From positions 12,751,885 to 12,815,884 of the forward strand of contig NC_092029.1 in NCBI RefSeq assembly GCF_042242105.1: a stretch of 64,000 nt of DNA. Reading direction: 5' to 3'. A program made the position numbers and the translations under genes. The notes beneath the pieces are model-generated. The model saw only the letters and a list, made by a program, of their open reading frames with translations. It ran no database searches and had not been told where the DNA came from. Below, one piece after another: positions 46,201-57,801 of the stretch. Source of the stretch: Pempheris klunzingeri. Taxonomy: Eukaryota > Chordata > Actinopteri > Acropomatiformes > Pempheridae. How positions within the stretch are numbered: the first letter of the stretch is position 1; each line of letters opens with the position of its first letter.

Positions 46201-49200
46201 GGCATTCTCAGTCACACTGCTATAAATAAAACACCTTCAGCCAACCACCCATACGTTTTCCATTAAAACATCCTTGAGTCTGTCCTTTCACATAGTCCTG
46301 CAATGACCCAAATGCCTACACAAATGATATACCCACCTCTGCTTTTGACTTTCAGCCCAAAACTGTTACTACTTTCCTATAGTAATCCATTTACAATGGG
46401 TGTAAGCTGAAACTGAATTAAATCAGATGTATGCTGTTGCTGCTGTAAATGCAGTGTGTTGTGCTGCTGTGCATTGCAGTGATAATGGGTCATCATCATA
46501 TATCACGACAGAGAGATCTAACAGGCAGAGGAGGAGGCGGCCTGGTATCTCCGTCAGGTTGTCGACTTGAAAGATAATTTCTATCAGGGCCAATCAATTG
46601 CTATTGACTGGTTTAATTAGTGAGTTAGAGCATAATCAGTGTTCCAGCTAAGGCAAGCACTTTTCAGCTTAACCACTTTGCCCATGGTGAAGAGGGGGAA
46701 AAAATAGCAAGGCGGGAGGAGGACAGACCCTTACCAATACAGCCATAGCAACTGGGACTAATTAAGCTCAAGAGAAAAGGAGGCAAAAAGACAAAACAGG
46801 ATCCAATAAAAATGAGGTCGTTACGTGGGCTGGTGTACACAGTGAAAGCAGCAGGAGGGTGGGGAAAGCATGAAACACATGCAACTCCACCCGTGTGTGA
46901 CTGCTCACATCCCAGTGCACCAGAAACACACTGGCCATCTAATGTACTGGCACTGGGAACCCACAAGATACACTCTCAGAATCACTGTTGACTGTTTATA
47001 ATTATACAGTATATATCTGTATGCTGTCAGCAGAGGAAGCCAGTTCTACAAAAGCTGATATTCATTAGAGGATTAGCAAAGTTTGAATCATGACAATCTG
47101 AAAATATGTTAATTGGAGGGAAATCTACAAGGGATTAAGTATTTATATTGCAACTGTCACAACAGTTTTTTGGGGTTTTCCCTATTTTTTTCTCTGAGGT
47201 ACTGATTCCCAACTATAGCATTATGGCATCACACTCAAGTACCAATAATATATCCTCCACACTGCAGGAAAGCATTTTCTAGGAGAGTCCAGGGAGATTT
47301 GGTTTAAGAAGGCACCATTTGTTTGGGTCAGTTCTTTTTGTTTTTAAATGTGCTACAAGAATAAAATTTACCTGGCTTGGCCATGAAAATACAAGTCAGA
47401 ATAGATTAGATTAGATCAGAATTGATGTTTTCTGACATTTCAAAAAAATGGCGATTCAGAGCTCCAGATTGCGACCATTTACTCGCATTTCCACAACCAG
47501 AGGCAGTGCTACTAAATTTTATAACTAGAAGCAACAGTGGTGTAAAAAAATATCAATGTGTTAAGTTGCATGTCAATTAAAATGGTGCCCCTAAAATTTA
47601 GGGAGGGCCAGTACGACTAGTAGAAAAAGAGAGTCTGGAGCCCTGTTATTGCACCTTCATTCGAGACGATACATTTCCTTTTCCAGTTTTTCCAGTTAGA
47701 GGCTGGATTGATTGTCCACTTGAGTATGCAGTATTTGTGTTGCACATGAAGAGTCTGATGACGCACACCCTTGCACTGTGATGGCTGCTGCTGCTTTTAT
47801 GACAACAGCTACTGCACCATTGCTGCAAGCAACACCAGCCCAATGCCAGGAGAGCTCTTTTTCACTAAGCTCCTCCTTCACCTCCTTCCCTCCATCTTTC
47901 ACCGCAGCTTTATTAAATGAACAGACCTGATGTTGCATTGCGTAAAGATATTCTGTGCCTCATTCACATATCAAATGTGATTCTATTTAGAGTACATGAG
48001 GTACCATGTACTACTTACACAGGGCAAAGCAGGTATCTCAAGATAAGTGAAGGTTCATTGCTGGCTCCATTTGGAGTTCAGAAGCACACAGCAGAACATG
48101 CTTTGTGAGCTGATCCATTACTCTTCATTATTTGCTCATTTACCAATTATTTCTTTCTTTTATGTCTCAATAACAGATAATATGATATGCATTTTCAACT
48201 AATGACTTGACAGAGGACTAAGGCACAGCTTATGTCCACCTGTACACCAGTTCCTGAGTCTAAAATATTGATCAGGATCGCAGGGGGACTGATAATACCA
48301 GTGATAATAGAGCGCACGCCTACCAGCCATAGCTTGTGGCCCCACCTGGTGCCCTCAGTTAGAAATCTTTCCCCTTCCCCTTGGACTAAGACCATGAGGA
48401 GGAATTAATGGAGCAGTAAAAGGTGGAGGAAAAAGGAGGGGAGAGTTAGAAGCTCACAGATGGTCCCACATCTGCTTTCTTCTGCACCAACGTACCTATG
48501 CGTGAAACAGCTGGACTGTGCTACCTCTGCACCATAATCCCCAATCGCATAAAACCTCACTAGCTAAACCTATATTGCTCTCCAATTCTACATCAGATTA
48601 CGCTCCTACAACATGTCTACGCTGGACATGTTTTAGTCACATTTTTCGGGTTGTGTGCCTGAAGATGCCATGAAGAGCCTTCTATTAAAATAAAGGCCTG
48701 AGCAGCTTACCTTGTGGTGGGGAGTAGTCATCAGAGTCTGTGTCGCTCTCACTGCTGTCCTCCACCAGAAAGCTGGGATAGTTCCAGGACATGCTGACGA
48801 TGCCATCCGACTCGTGCAGCAGAATGTGGGCCAGCATGCGTCCATGGCAGTCCATCACTATCACCTGTCCATCCGCAGTACCAAACAACACCTAGAGAGA
48901 AATAGTAAAGGAAGAAAGAGGGGAAAAATGACAGAAATTTAACTTGGACACAAAGACAAAACAACAAAGATGAAAAGCGAGGCATGCTTAGAAATAAAAA
49001 AGGACATGACAGCTAGAGACCAAAGGGAACCAAGAGAAACGCATATCACAAGAAAAACAACTTAGAGAAATAGACAGAAATGGGATGAAGGTGATGAACA
49101 AAGACAGAGACACATATACAGACTGAAAGTTTGATGATGACCAACCTGATCTGACAATTTAACAGCATGAAAGCAAAAACATGGCCTAATAAAACCACAA

Positions 49201-51025
49201 CACTTTCAAGACAGAGGATGTTTCCTGTCACTCACAGATGATACCCCTCAGGGTCAGTTTCTTCCTTCTGAATGACAAGTCCACATACCAAAAGTGGCAA
49301 ATGAAAACCTAAAACTTCTACATCGATTAGCATTCAAAGGCCGGAACAGTGCTGAGCGGAAATGTCGCACCATCACAATTCTGTGGGGTGTGTGTGTGTG
49401 TTACCTGCTGGTCATCGGGGGTCCAGATACCACAGGTAATTTGGCTTTCCAGGTTGATCTCGGAGGACCAGTGTCTCTGCCCGCTGACTGATCCGACCAG
49501 GACAAAACCATCACGGTAGGAGATGAGAGCCTGGGTGCCATCATGAGACCAGGTGAAGTCGCTCACCTACAGGGCACCAGACACATTAGTTAGGGATAAA
49601 ATGCCGATACTGACAGGATGCTAGCTTTGTTACTATAAAGCATAGCAAGTAAATATCTGAAAAATCCACTTTTGGATACACCATCAGCTGACTCTGATGT
49701 TCATTTCAACAGACATTTGTAATGAAGAACTGAAACAAGTACTCGGTTTATCAATAAGCTGAGTGACAGAAAAGGTATTAATAACTATTTTGATAATCAA
49801 TAAATGGTTCAAGTAATTTCAGGCAAAAATGCCAAATGTTCTCCAATTTCAGATGTAAGGATTTGCTGCTTAGCTTTTTCATAAATGTTGATTATTTTGA
49901 GTTTTATTTTGGACTGTTGGTCTGATAAAACAAGGGATTTAAGGATACCACCTTGGGCTCTGGGGTATTATAATGAGCGTTTTTTTCCATAGAGTGGCAC
50001 TATATGGACAAAATGATTATTAGTCTAATCATTAGTCGTAGCCCTAAAGTAAACTGCATAATGAAAAACAGGTCTTTATTAACCACGCTCAAGTTTTTTA
50101 GGTTCACTAGCGGGACTCCAATGATGGCAAAGATGAGAAATAATTTTAAAGCACAGGGGCCTCTAGGAGCCACTAGGGAGGCAGTTACACTGGCCACTTC
50201 ACCTTGTTACTTTGAAATTTGTAGCTTCATCTCAGTCTGTGACCGAGTTTCCCTAAACTGAAATAACAACAGCTTGTGCTAACGTCTGTAAAAATTAATA
50301 CACTTGTACCAAATGAACCTCCAGGGAATAAGAACAGAGGCGCAATTCCAAACTGTATAGACCACGTATATTTAAGAGAGGCTGATGTTTAGACTGTCAT
50401 TACTAACTAAACTGATGACACAAGATAAGATGCCGTCAGGATGTGTCAGACTCTGCTCAGCAGATGGCAGTGATTGATGGATCAGGTCTGCCCATCATAT
50501 GTTTGCTTTGGCGGTTGTTATTCAAAATCAGCACGTGCAAAGTTAAGGGATTTTTTTGTTTTCCAGTTGGGAAATGTTGGAGGTAAATGGTTCAGTAAGA
50601 CACAATATAATGGAAATGTGTGTGTGTTATTTTAACTCTCCACACAGGGTAATATGATTGACATTTTATCATATTCATGAACATACTTTGTAAATCACTA
50701 CTTTTTCAGTTTAAATATTTCTTTTGCTGATTCTTGTTTTGCTTGCACTATATTGTGCCTCTACTAGCTACTTACATGCACTCCATTATTAACTTTGCAC
50801 TGACTGCACAGTAGCATGTTAAAACAAACCCAAGTAAAAATTACTTTTAACTTTCTAGATTCAAGTCACGTCGCATTTCTGTGTAATGTATTTTACCTGT
50901 GCCCCGCGGTCGTTGACCAGCTCCACGGACCAGCGGCCCTCATACTGGATCCAAACAAAGATCCCTCCATCTGTATCACAGGTGGCCAGTTTCTGGAAGG
51001 GCTCATTCCATCGCACCAAGACCAC
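37266..51025 (-). CDS. tulp4: Tubby-like protein 4 (5' exon missing)
   Basis: Twelve coding exons from the 5' side: 50897-51025, 49405-49566, 48711-48891, 44830-44937, 44492-44658, 44031-44255, 43578-43812, 42241-42385, 41496-41640, 41210-41303, 37513-41087, 37266-37382. They sum to 5283 bases, 1760 residues plus stop, and all phases close. The first coding exon (about 84 residues in human, from MYAAVEHG) was not found and should lie beyond 64000. Order of parts: WD40 repeats (VVLVRWNEP to KFYNVRGEH), a SOCS-box-like stretch (LCSYVTTAFVPTIK) and the first tubby segment (ERLHCTMKRTE, QNYLAQVTSNIWGTKF). A very long low-complexity insert follows, then the tubby C-terminus (DFGGRVTQESAKNFQI, ending NVTQRLK). 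TULP4 is proposed as a substrate receptor for an elongin B/C-cullin 5 ubiquitin ligase. With the missing exon it would be about 1840 residues against 1543 in human, largely from a polyGln tract. One giant 3575-base exon encodes the insert. Confidence 0.95.
40051..40605 (-). repeat. tulp4: Coding polyGln/His/Leu tract in tulp4
   Basis: About 185 codons, roughly 70 percent Gln, with His pairs and single Leu residues spaced every few residues (HHQQQQLQQ-type units). On the minus strand the N-terminal part (about 40400-40605) is written mostly with CAA, the C-terminal part (40051-40330) mostly with CAG. The frame is open throughout. Confidence 0.95.
41766..41793. repeat. (GAAG)n microsatellite
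   Basis: Imperfect GGAA-type tetranucleotide repeat in a tulp4 intron. Confidence 0.9.
42386..43577 (-). other. tulp4: tulp4 intron with possible conserved non-coding element
   Basis: This 1.2-kb intron is AT-rich except for a more complex stretch at about 42790-42990, with TAATTA/ATTAA words in balanced-composition sequence. That texture is often seen in conserved regulatory elements, but conservation cannot be judged here. Confidence 0.3.
45208..45927. repeat. Dispersed inverted-repeat element, interrupted
   Basis: The ends GGGGCTGAAATGATTCATTG and (inverted) TGGCTGAAGCTAACTTTG resemble the common percomorph element whose ends read GGGCTGCAACTAACGATTA-like. Internal words (GTGATGATATGCTTGTTTTC, TTATAGACCAAATGATTAAT) recur in related copies at about 49735 and 59845. 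It is non-coding and old. The family assignment is from memory. Confidence 0.6.
45316..45707. mobile_element. 392-bp palindromic MITE-like DNA transposon
   Basis: The element begins TATGGAATCAGATTTGTTTC and ends with the inverse. Its terminal inverted repeats are about 115 bases with only a few differences. It is flanked by TAGTTC at 45310-45315 and 45708-45713, a six-base target duplication. The roughly 160-base core is non-coding. It sits inside an older dispersed repeat, whose sequence resumes exactly across the insertion. Confidence 0.85.
49735..50046. repeat. Second copy of the dispersed inverted-repeat family
   Basis: It shares CTATTTTGATAATCAAT, GGCAAAAATGCCAAATGTTC and TGTAAGGATTTGCTGCTT with other copies and ends TCATTAGTCGTAGCCCTA. 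It lies in the tulp4 intron between the exons at 49405 and 50897. Boundaries are approximate. Confidence 0.55.
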
Positions 51026-51185
51026 CTTAAAGACACAAAGAGAAATGAAAGGGAGAACACAAAGATTAGAGGGACTGTTCTGTTTTCTGATGACCCTGAT
51101 GAAGGCTACAACCTGACCGTAACGTTCTTTAAGGGTTGCTGGAGTTTTTTCAGATTTTTCTCTTGGAAGTAGGTGAGGTGAAATT

Positions 51186-51206
51186 TCTCTCTCTCTCTCT
51201 CTCTCT
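51186..51206. repeat. (TC)n microsatellite
   Basis: About ten uninterrupted TC units in tulp4 intron 1. Confidence 0.95.
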
Positions 51207-54200
51207 ACTCGGCCTCCATAGAAATTGTCTGTGACCTCGTCACTGTTCTCTAGCGAAATAAGTAATTCCAGATTGTGTTGTGTTTACTATGGCTGTCAAA
51301 GAATGTAGCAGTGGCCTTCCTGTGACACAGCTTTGCCCTTTTAACTAACTTTTAACATTGCCTTGTCAGAGTGCCCTTGATCAAGACTCTGACCCCTTGC
51401 TTGCACACTCACTGCAAGTCCCTCTAAATCAGAGCGTCAGCTGAAATGACTAAAATGTAGAGTAGAATCCAAGTTCCCACATTTCAATGAGCTAAATTTA
51501 GCATCGAACCAGATGAAAAATATCCCAAAGTGGGTTAGCCTCATTTTGAAAAAGTCCCAAAGGAGCTGCTAAATATCCTGAATATTACAGACAATGAGAT
51601 TCAATTATTTCATCTCTTATCACTGTGTAGTCTAATCAAATCACACTTCTCCTGTGGAAACGTCTGAATGACCCTCCTTGTTTGAGGCTTGACACAGTAA
51701 ACACTGGTTAGCTGATGTTGTATACGTTTCAATGTACAGGTTACAGTTCTTTTTTTTTTTTTAGTGCAAAGAATTTAGTTTGTTCAAATAAGAAATTCAG
51801 AATTACAGGAAAATCTAATCTAAAAGTAGAAATGAGAAGAAGGAGGAAGTGAAGTGAAAGAATGGACCCATTAATGCTTGAACACCTCTACAGAAAAAAC
51901 TATTGTAATCTAAAGATCAGAAATACTGCAAACTGTACAGCCTCTAACATGAGTAACTCACAGATGCATTGGTTTCTGCATTTGTCCAGAGGTCAGCGGA
52001 CACAGAAATTAATCATCATTTGCAAGGAATGAGATGCAGTTGAGGAAGGTGTTGATAACTGGCAGAGAGCACTATACAGAAGATCAAATTGTTTATAACC
52101 TCTTTCTTCGCCACTGTCACCCATCTTAAAAAGATTACAATCTCCACTCAGCCCCCTCCTCTCTCTGCATGTCTGTCTGTCTGGTCCTCTGTAGCGTGAC
52201 TCAGCCTATTCCCAGGGGAATAATCCTAAGCAGGGTTGCAGCTCTGCTCTCACTGAGCGGAGCACGTGGGCTGTACACGCTCAAATACACACAACACAGG
52301 GATGGTTTTAGTGGGGCTTACGCTCTCTGAGTGCAAGTCCAACAGCGGCTGAGAGCTGGATAAGCTAGCCAGTCTTGCTCTTTTTTCCCCCTCCAACAAC
52401 ACCATCCCCTCCTGACCCCCTGCAACAAACACACAGTCCAATCTATCCGAGGTCCAGTGGAACAGGTGTCATTAACATACAGTACATTAACAGAACAGTT
52501 ATGGAAAACTAGAGAAAACATTCTCAACGTCTTCTTGTGGCACTGCCACTTCATTGATTACAGCTGAACTGTTTAAGAAAAGGAGACAATTTTTGTACAA
52601 ATAATAGCTGAGCACAAAACTACAATGCAAAAAATGTGATTTTTTTGACAAGCGTTTCATTGTGGAGGCCACTCACCTTGTCTGTAATAAAGAGTGCCTC
52701 TTCTAGCATCAGAATAAAATGATTTCCTTTTGAGTTAAATATAATAATATTAGGGTGCTTAAGCTTAAGGAAAAATGAGCAGTAGAGCAATATTACAGTC
52801 AAGGCCACACATGTAATGAGTGAGATGACTGTTTCAACCATCAGCTGTAACAATAGTGATAACAATTTCACATCATACTCTCACTTTTCTGTAAAAAACT
52901 GAGCAGCACAACACAATGATGGAAAAAAACCTCTGAACTGAGTTCTTATAAGCTTGGGAAAAGAGCAGACAAAGTCTAATGAGTCACAACCGAGGTGATT
53001 TGTGGTGGGAAAAATAATAAATAAAGTTTGCAAAGTTTGTTTAACGATAATCTGTATATGATGGAAGAAATCCCAGGTAGCTTTTGTTCAGGTGGGTCCA
53101 TCTTCTAATTTAAGGTATTCACTTTGCACATTAACACTGCTACTATAAATAAAGTCCAAACTGAAAAGAAAATAGTTTGATTGTAAAACATTTCCGGTAG
53201 AAGATGCAATTATAACTGCAATTCTGATGTAAGTCAGAATTGCCAGTATTCAGTATGTCAGTATTCAGCTGGGCTTCCCAACAATTCCCTATTTGTCACT
53301 GTGTTGTGTATTGCTAAGGGTGTATTGGTAGGGTTATTCTAGGTGAACTTAACAGTGATCTCTCTCACACAAACATGTTTATATGATTACACCATGTGCA
53401 GCCCTCCAGTGTAATGACTATACAGTAGGATTCACAGCTCTCCTGGCCCTGCTCCCTCAGCAGTAAGATGTCCTGTGAGCCAGATTTACTAGGTTTTCAC
53501 TCCCACTCCCAGTGGTATAAATCCTAATGTTACTCTATAGGTGTGTCTCAGCTGGCAAGCCGCAGGAAAGAGGACACAATGAGAACTGGACTGCTGCAGG
53601 TCTGCAGCTAAGGTCTCTAAGCCATTCTTACTGAGTTGACCATATTCACGGACCATTAAAAACGGCCTGCCATCTATCATTCAGCCACAGCAGTCACATG
53701 ATGCAGCAGAGCTCACTGTGCGTAAAGCTGGCAAGCTTCGGCAGTAGTATTGTCAAAGATAAGAAGTTTTCATGCTCAAAGATCTCATTCAGGGAGTATA
53801 AATTTGTGTTGTTACCCCACTAACAGAGGTCTTTAACCTCTGGTGTGCAAAATGGATTTTCCAGATGGTATTATACAGTCAAATTCAGTTCCAGCCAGTG
53901 TACACATGAGACTTTAGATTAAGCTGGAACTACAGTTTGCATAGCATCATCCATATACAGAAGGCCAAAACATAGGGTTTACATATGCTGCATGCGGTCT
54001 TGTTTGTATGCACACTTATCTGCAGTCACATAGAGGTGAGAATAATCTCTGTATGTGTGTGTAAATTTAGCTCAATGTGGAGATTAGTGTGAGCTGGTCA
54101 GGCATCCCGCGAGGGGGACAGCTGAGCACCTCACTGTGATGCAGCACTCTGGGAGATCAGACGTCACATGGAGCAGGGATAAGAGTGAGAAGCCACAGGA

Positions 54201-57200
54201 CAGCGAGGGGCCAGAGGGATCATGGGCAGACAAGGCACATGTACATAAGCCAACACAATAATTACGTACTGCATTGTCAAAGACAAGTACTAACAAAACT
54301 GAATCACTGTGGAGTAACTGATTAGTGCCCACATGCTCAAAGATCCTTTCAAAGTACCTTATGATGAAATATAACACAATTTAATATTTAAGAAATTAGA
54401 CAGAGAGTTGCAGGAGGACTGCAGCGTGACGGACAAAGCCTTCAGCCACGTGTTTTCAACCTTGTCTTCAACCCATTCCAAACAGATCCTACTAAGAGAG
54501 GAGGAGACTACGTGGTTCAGATCCTTTTAATTCTACCCTTTGGCCGAAGCGTGGCCATTGACAACTTCTGCTTGGGAAGTTGGCACTGTCTTCACTCCTG
54601 CAGTGCCTGGCCGTTGTCATTGCAGCCCTGGCGCCTTGCTGGGACTTGGAGACTGGGAGCTGAGCTGACCCTAGCAACTTAACTGAGAAGACCAAATCAA
54701 ATCAAGGGACAGCTTTGGGTTGCATTGGAGTCAGCAGAAGTGAGAGGACGCTGTGACAGTGCAGTGTCACAGTGGCGCAGTCGTGAGCACATGGGGTCCA
54801 TGGCAACACTGGTGTCTGGCACAAAGGACTTTCTTTTCTGCAAGAAGGTTACAAATAAGCAGGCTGGACTGGCTGAACAGGAACTCTGTGTTTCAAAAGT
54901 ATAGCTGAATATTGTCTTTGTCACTTTTTTAAAAAGCCACTTTTTTGGTCACATTTATACATGCGCATACCTAAATTACACTACATGCACAATGAAATTA
55001 AAGTACACATTAACCTCTTTTACGTAAAGCAAGGTTTATATGAATAATAAGATACATAAATAGTTACACCTATAAAAAGAAGATTTGTGTAGTTTAGTCT
55101 TTATTGTCCTACATGGGGAATTTAGATTGCATTTAGACACATCAAAACAGACTTATCCACCAGAAAAAAAAAACAAATGTTTTATGTTTAAAACATAAAC
55201 AGCAGTTATAATAAAAATAAATAGAATAATGCTACCCGTTGTATGTGAAGCTGTTGGAATTCCTTGACTAATGAGTCAAGAATCAATGGAAAGTCAAGAC
55301 CACCAGGAGGTAGATACCATACGAGCAAGCGAGAAGGACAGACTCTCCCCTTTTCCATTCCCAACACCCTCTACCCTCTCCTCCAATTCTGGGTCTGACA
55401 TGAAATTAAATCAGACACAAAACTCAATTAATGAAAAGTGCTTCGCTGTGATGATACAAAGCAAGAAACCAAGATGAGCAAAGTCGGCCTGGAGTGATTT
55501 CCATTGTGGCAGAAAGGTCAGAAACCTTCAGGGGAGGTAGAATCTGAAATGTTTACGAGTAGCATGTGAAAAACCATAATCAATATTAATATCTGATAAT
55601 ATAGGTTATTACTGGGTGTGTTACAAACATAGAGGAAAGTGGCACTTAAATTTGATGTGATCCAGAAATGTTGAGCTCTGGTTGCTCATGCTTTACAATG
55701 ATGCCACAAGGAAGTGATACTGATTTGGCTCTTTATGCCAAATTTATGTAAAGTGCATTATGATTTTTTCAGGCTGCCCCAAAGTTGTAATGCAACAGGA
55801 AACTGGGGGAGAGAATCATGACATAAATAAGATCTATAGCATCACAAGACACTAACTTGTCTACAGTTTTTCTATGTTGTATTTAATAGTTTTTGCCATC
55901 CCTTAGATGTGTTTCTGGACTTAATCTGTCAAACTATCAACGCAGTGGGTTGAGCTGAATCAAACTCACAAGGAGGGAAATGTGTTTGTTTTAGGCAAAT
56001 ACTGAACCTCTCTGAAGCATAAAAAGCGAACAAAGTAGCATACACAGTACAGACAGACATCCATAAGAGGAACTGTCTGGTGTTTAAATTTTCCATTTTT
56101 CTGTTTTCTCAGCTGTTTGCTGAGGAGGCTGGAATGAGAAGTTTTTATCCTGCTAAAGGCACAACTCAAAAACAGAGTGAACTTAAGTGTGCAGACTGGT
56201 CTGTGATTCCTGACTACGAGCACTGCTCAGAGCAAAAAGCACCTGCACTGTAAAGGCCTCGCTGTTTCTGTACACCTGGACCCGAGGAAGAAGGGGGCCT
56301 GAGTGTTATGCAACATGTCCTCTCTGAGGATAGATTAGCACACTAAAGCCCTTTCCACTAAGCACATTTGGTGAGACAATTTTAATGCAATGAATGGTTC
56401 ATGTACTCTTCAACCCTGAGCAGGGATTCTAATGTCAAGAGGTCAGATAACGAGAGAGCAGAGGAAGATGTCCAAGAGGGCGAAGTGTAAAGGCACAGGG
56501 GAGGAGATCATGATAGGATGAAGAGGAGGATTGAAGGCTGTGGTGCAGAGGAAGGAACTACTGAGACAATATAACAAGACCAAGGAACACAGATTAGTGT
56601 CTGGACACGAGTGGTGATGGAAGCTGAGGTGAGTAACACTGAGGAAAACTCTGAGGCAGAAATGCAGCGCAGCCCATTAAAAGTGATGACTTTACCCCAA
56701 CTTTCCTTAGCTTGTAATGCAGGAAAAATGATGCTGCATTGTGCCTGTCTTGCAATCCATTATTGTGGTCCCCATTAAGTCTGAACAGAGGAGTTAGCTG
56801 CACTGCAACACAGAAGTCATCATCCAGTATCCTCTTCCTACACTATGCCCATTTAAAATAGCTGTGCAGGTCTCGGATCAGTGCTTGTTCTTGCAAGGGG
56901 CTCTTATACCGAAGATATAAACTCATTTATTTATGAGGCCTTGCAAGGATGAACACGCATGAACACGTCACACAGAACAAGTTCAAAATGAGAGAGGGAC
57001 ACGTTAGCGATGAGATGTTTCAATGCCTGTACTAAAACTTCCATATTAGCCAATACAATGTACTAATCCAATACCAGGGGGATAAAAAAAAAAAGAAGTG
57101 TAAATATATTATTATTTCTAACTACTAACCCTGTATGATCGTGATATGATGGCTATCACTGTTGGATGGCTTGGCTCCAGTTAAACCCTTTGTAAAATAT

Positions 57201-57401
57201 GATCGAACACATACAGGGACTGAATGAGAGCTTTCTAGCTAGTTTGACAGTCTGAACTGCAAAGGAACAGATTATGACATATAACATATTATATCATATC
57301 ATATCAGGATGTAGAGTCACGCACTGAATCGGAGACAACTGTAGCTGGGGTTCATCTAAGAGAGTGACTCATTGCCTCCGATTTATCAGGATCAACAGCA
57401 T

Positions 57402-57801
57402 TAGGGCTCGTGTCCACATGGTGTTTTTTTTTTTTGTTCCCAGTGAGGACAGAGCATATGCGGGCGCATGCGACTGCCAAGATAAAAGCACTGCATCCAG
57501 CTTTTTTTTTTTTTCAGAACACTCCACCTTTATTAAGCGGTCACTCAGAGCATTTCTAGTTGAAAATCTATGAACTTTTCAGAAAGGTGCTGGTGTCGTC
57601 ACCACTAAACTCGCCTGTTCAAAGTACGAGGGCAAGCATTCTCCTGTTAGTGCTAACAGAGACAAAAAAACAAAGATAAACAAATACAAATAATTAATAG
57701 AAAGCGAACCGGCGATGCGCGTTCAATATATATCATAGAAACAAAGTGTTTCTTTCACCGAACACGTGCAAAGAAAAGCTCTATGGGGACATGGGCTTTT
57801 A
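57402..57801. mobile_element. Candidate MITE with degenerate ends
   Basis: The left end TAGGGCTCGTGTCCACATGG has a decayed inverse near 57775-57801 (CTCTATGGGGACATGGGCTT). Between them are two poly(T) runs and a GC-rich CpG segment. The GGGCTCGTGTCCACNTGG end resembles a fish repeat I remember, but the name is not certain and the right end is weak. Confidence 0.4.

Larger units (their letters stand above)
44938..48710 (-). other. tulp4: tulp4 intron with nested repeats
   Basis: This 3.8-kb intron contains a dispersed inverted-repeat element (45208-45927) that itself carries a younger palindromic element (45316-45707). A balanced-composition stretch at about 46530-46660 with TTAATTAG words could be regulatory. 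No additional exon was recognised. The human protein has some extra residues at this junction (memory only); no extra exon for them was seen. Confidence 0.5.

Noticed and set aside
54492-54924. GC-rich frames in tulp4 intron 1 as an alternative first exon
   Set aside because: No donor in the phase needed for the exon at 51025 and no similarity to the TULP4 N-terminus.
57500-57600. A processed-pseudogene reading: AATAAA followed by a poly(A) run on the minus strand
   Set aside because: No coding sequence upstream can be recognised, and the two poly(T) runs sit inside a better-fitting degenerate inverted-repeat element.
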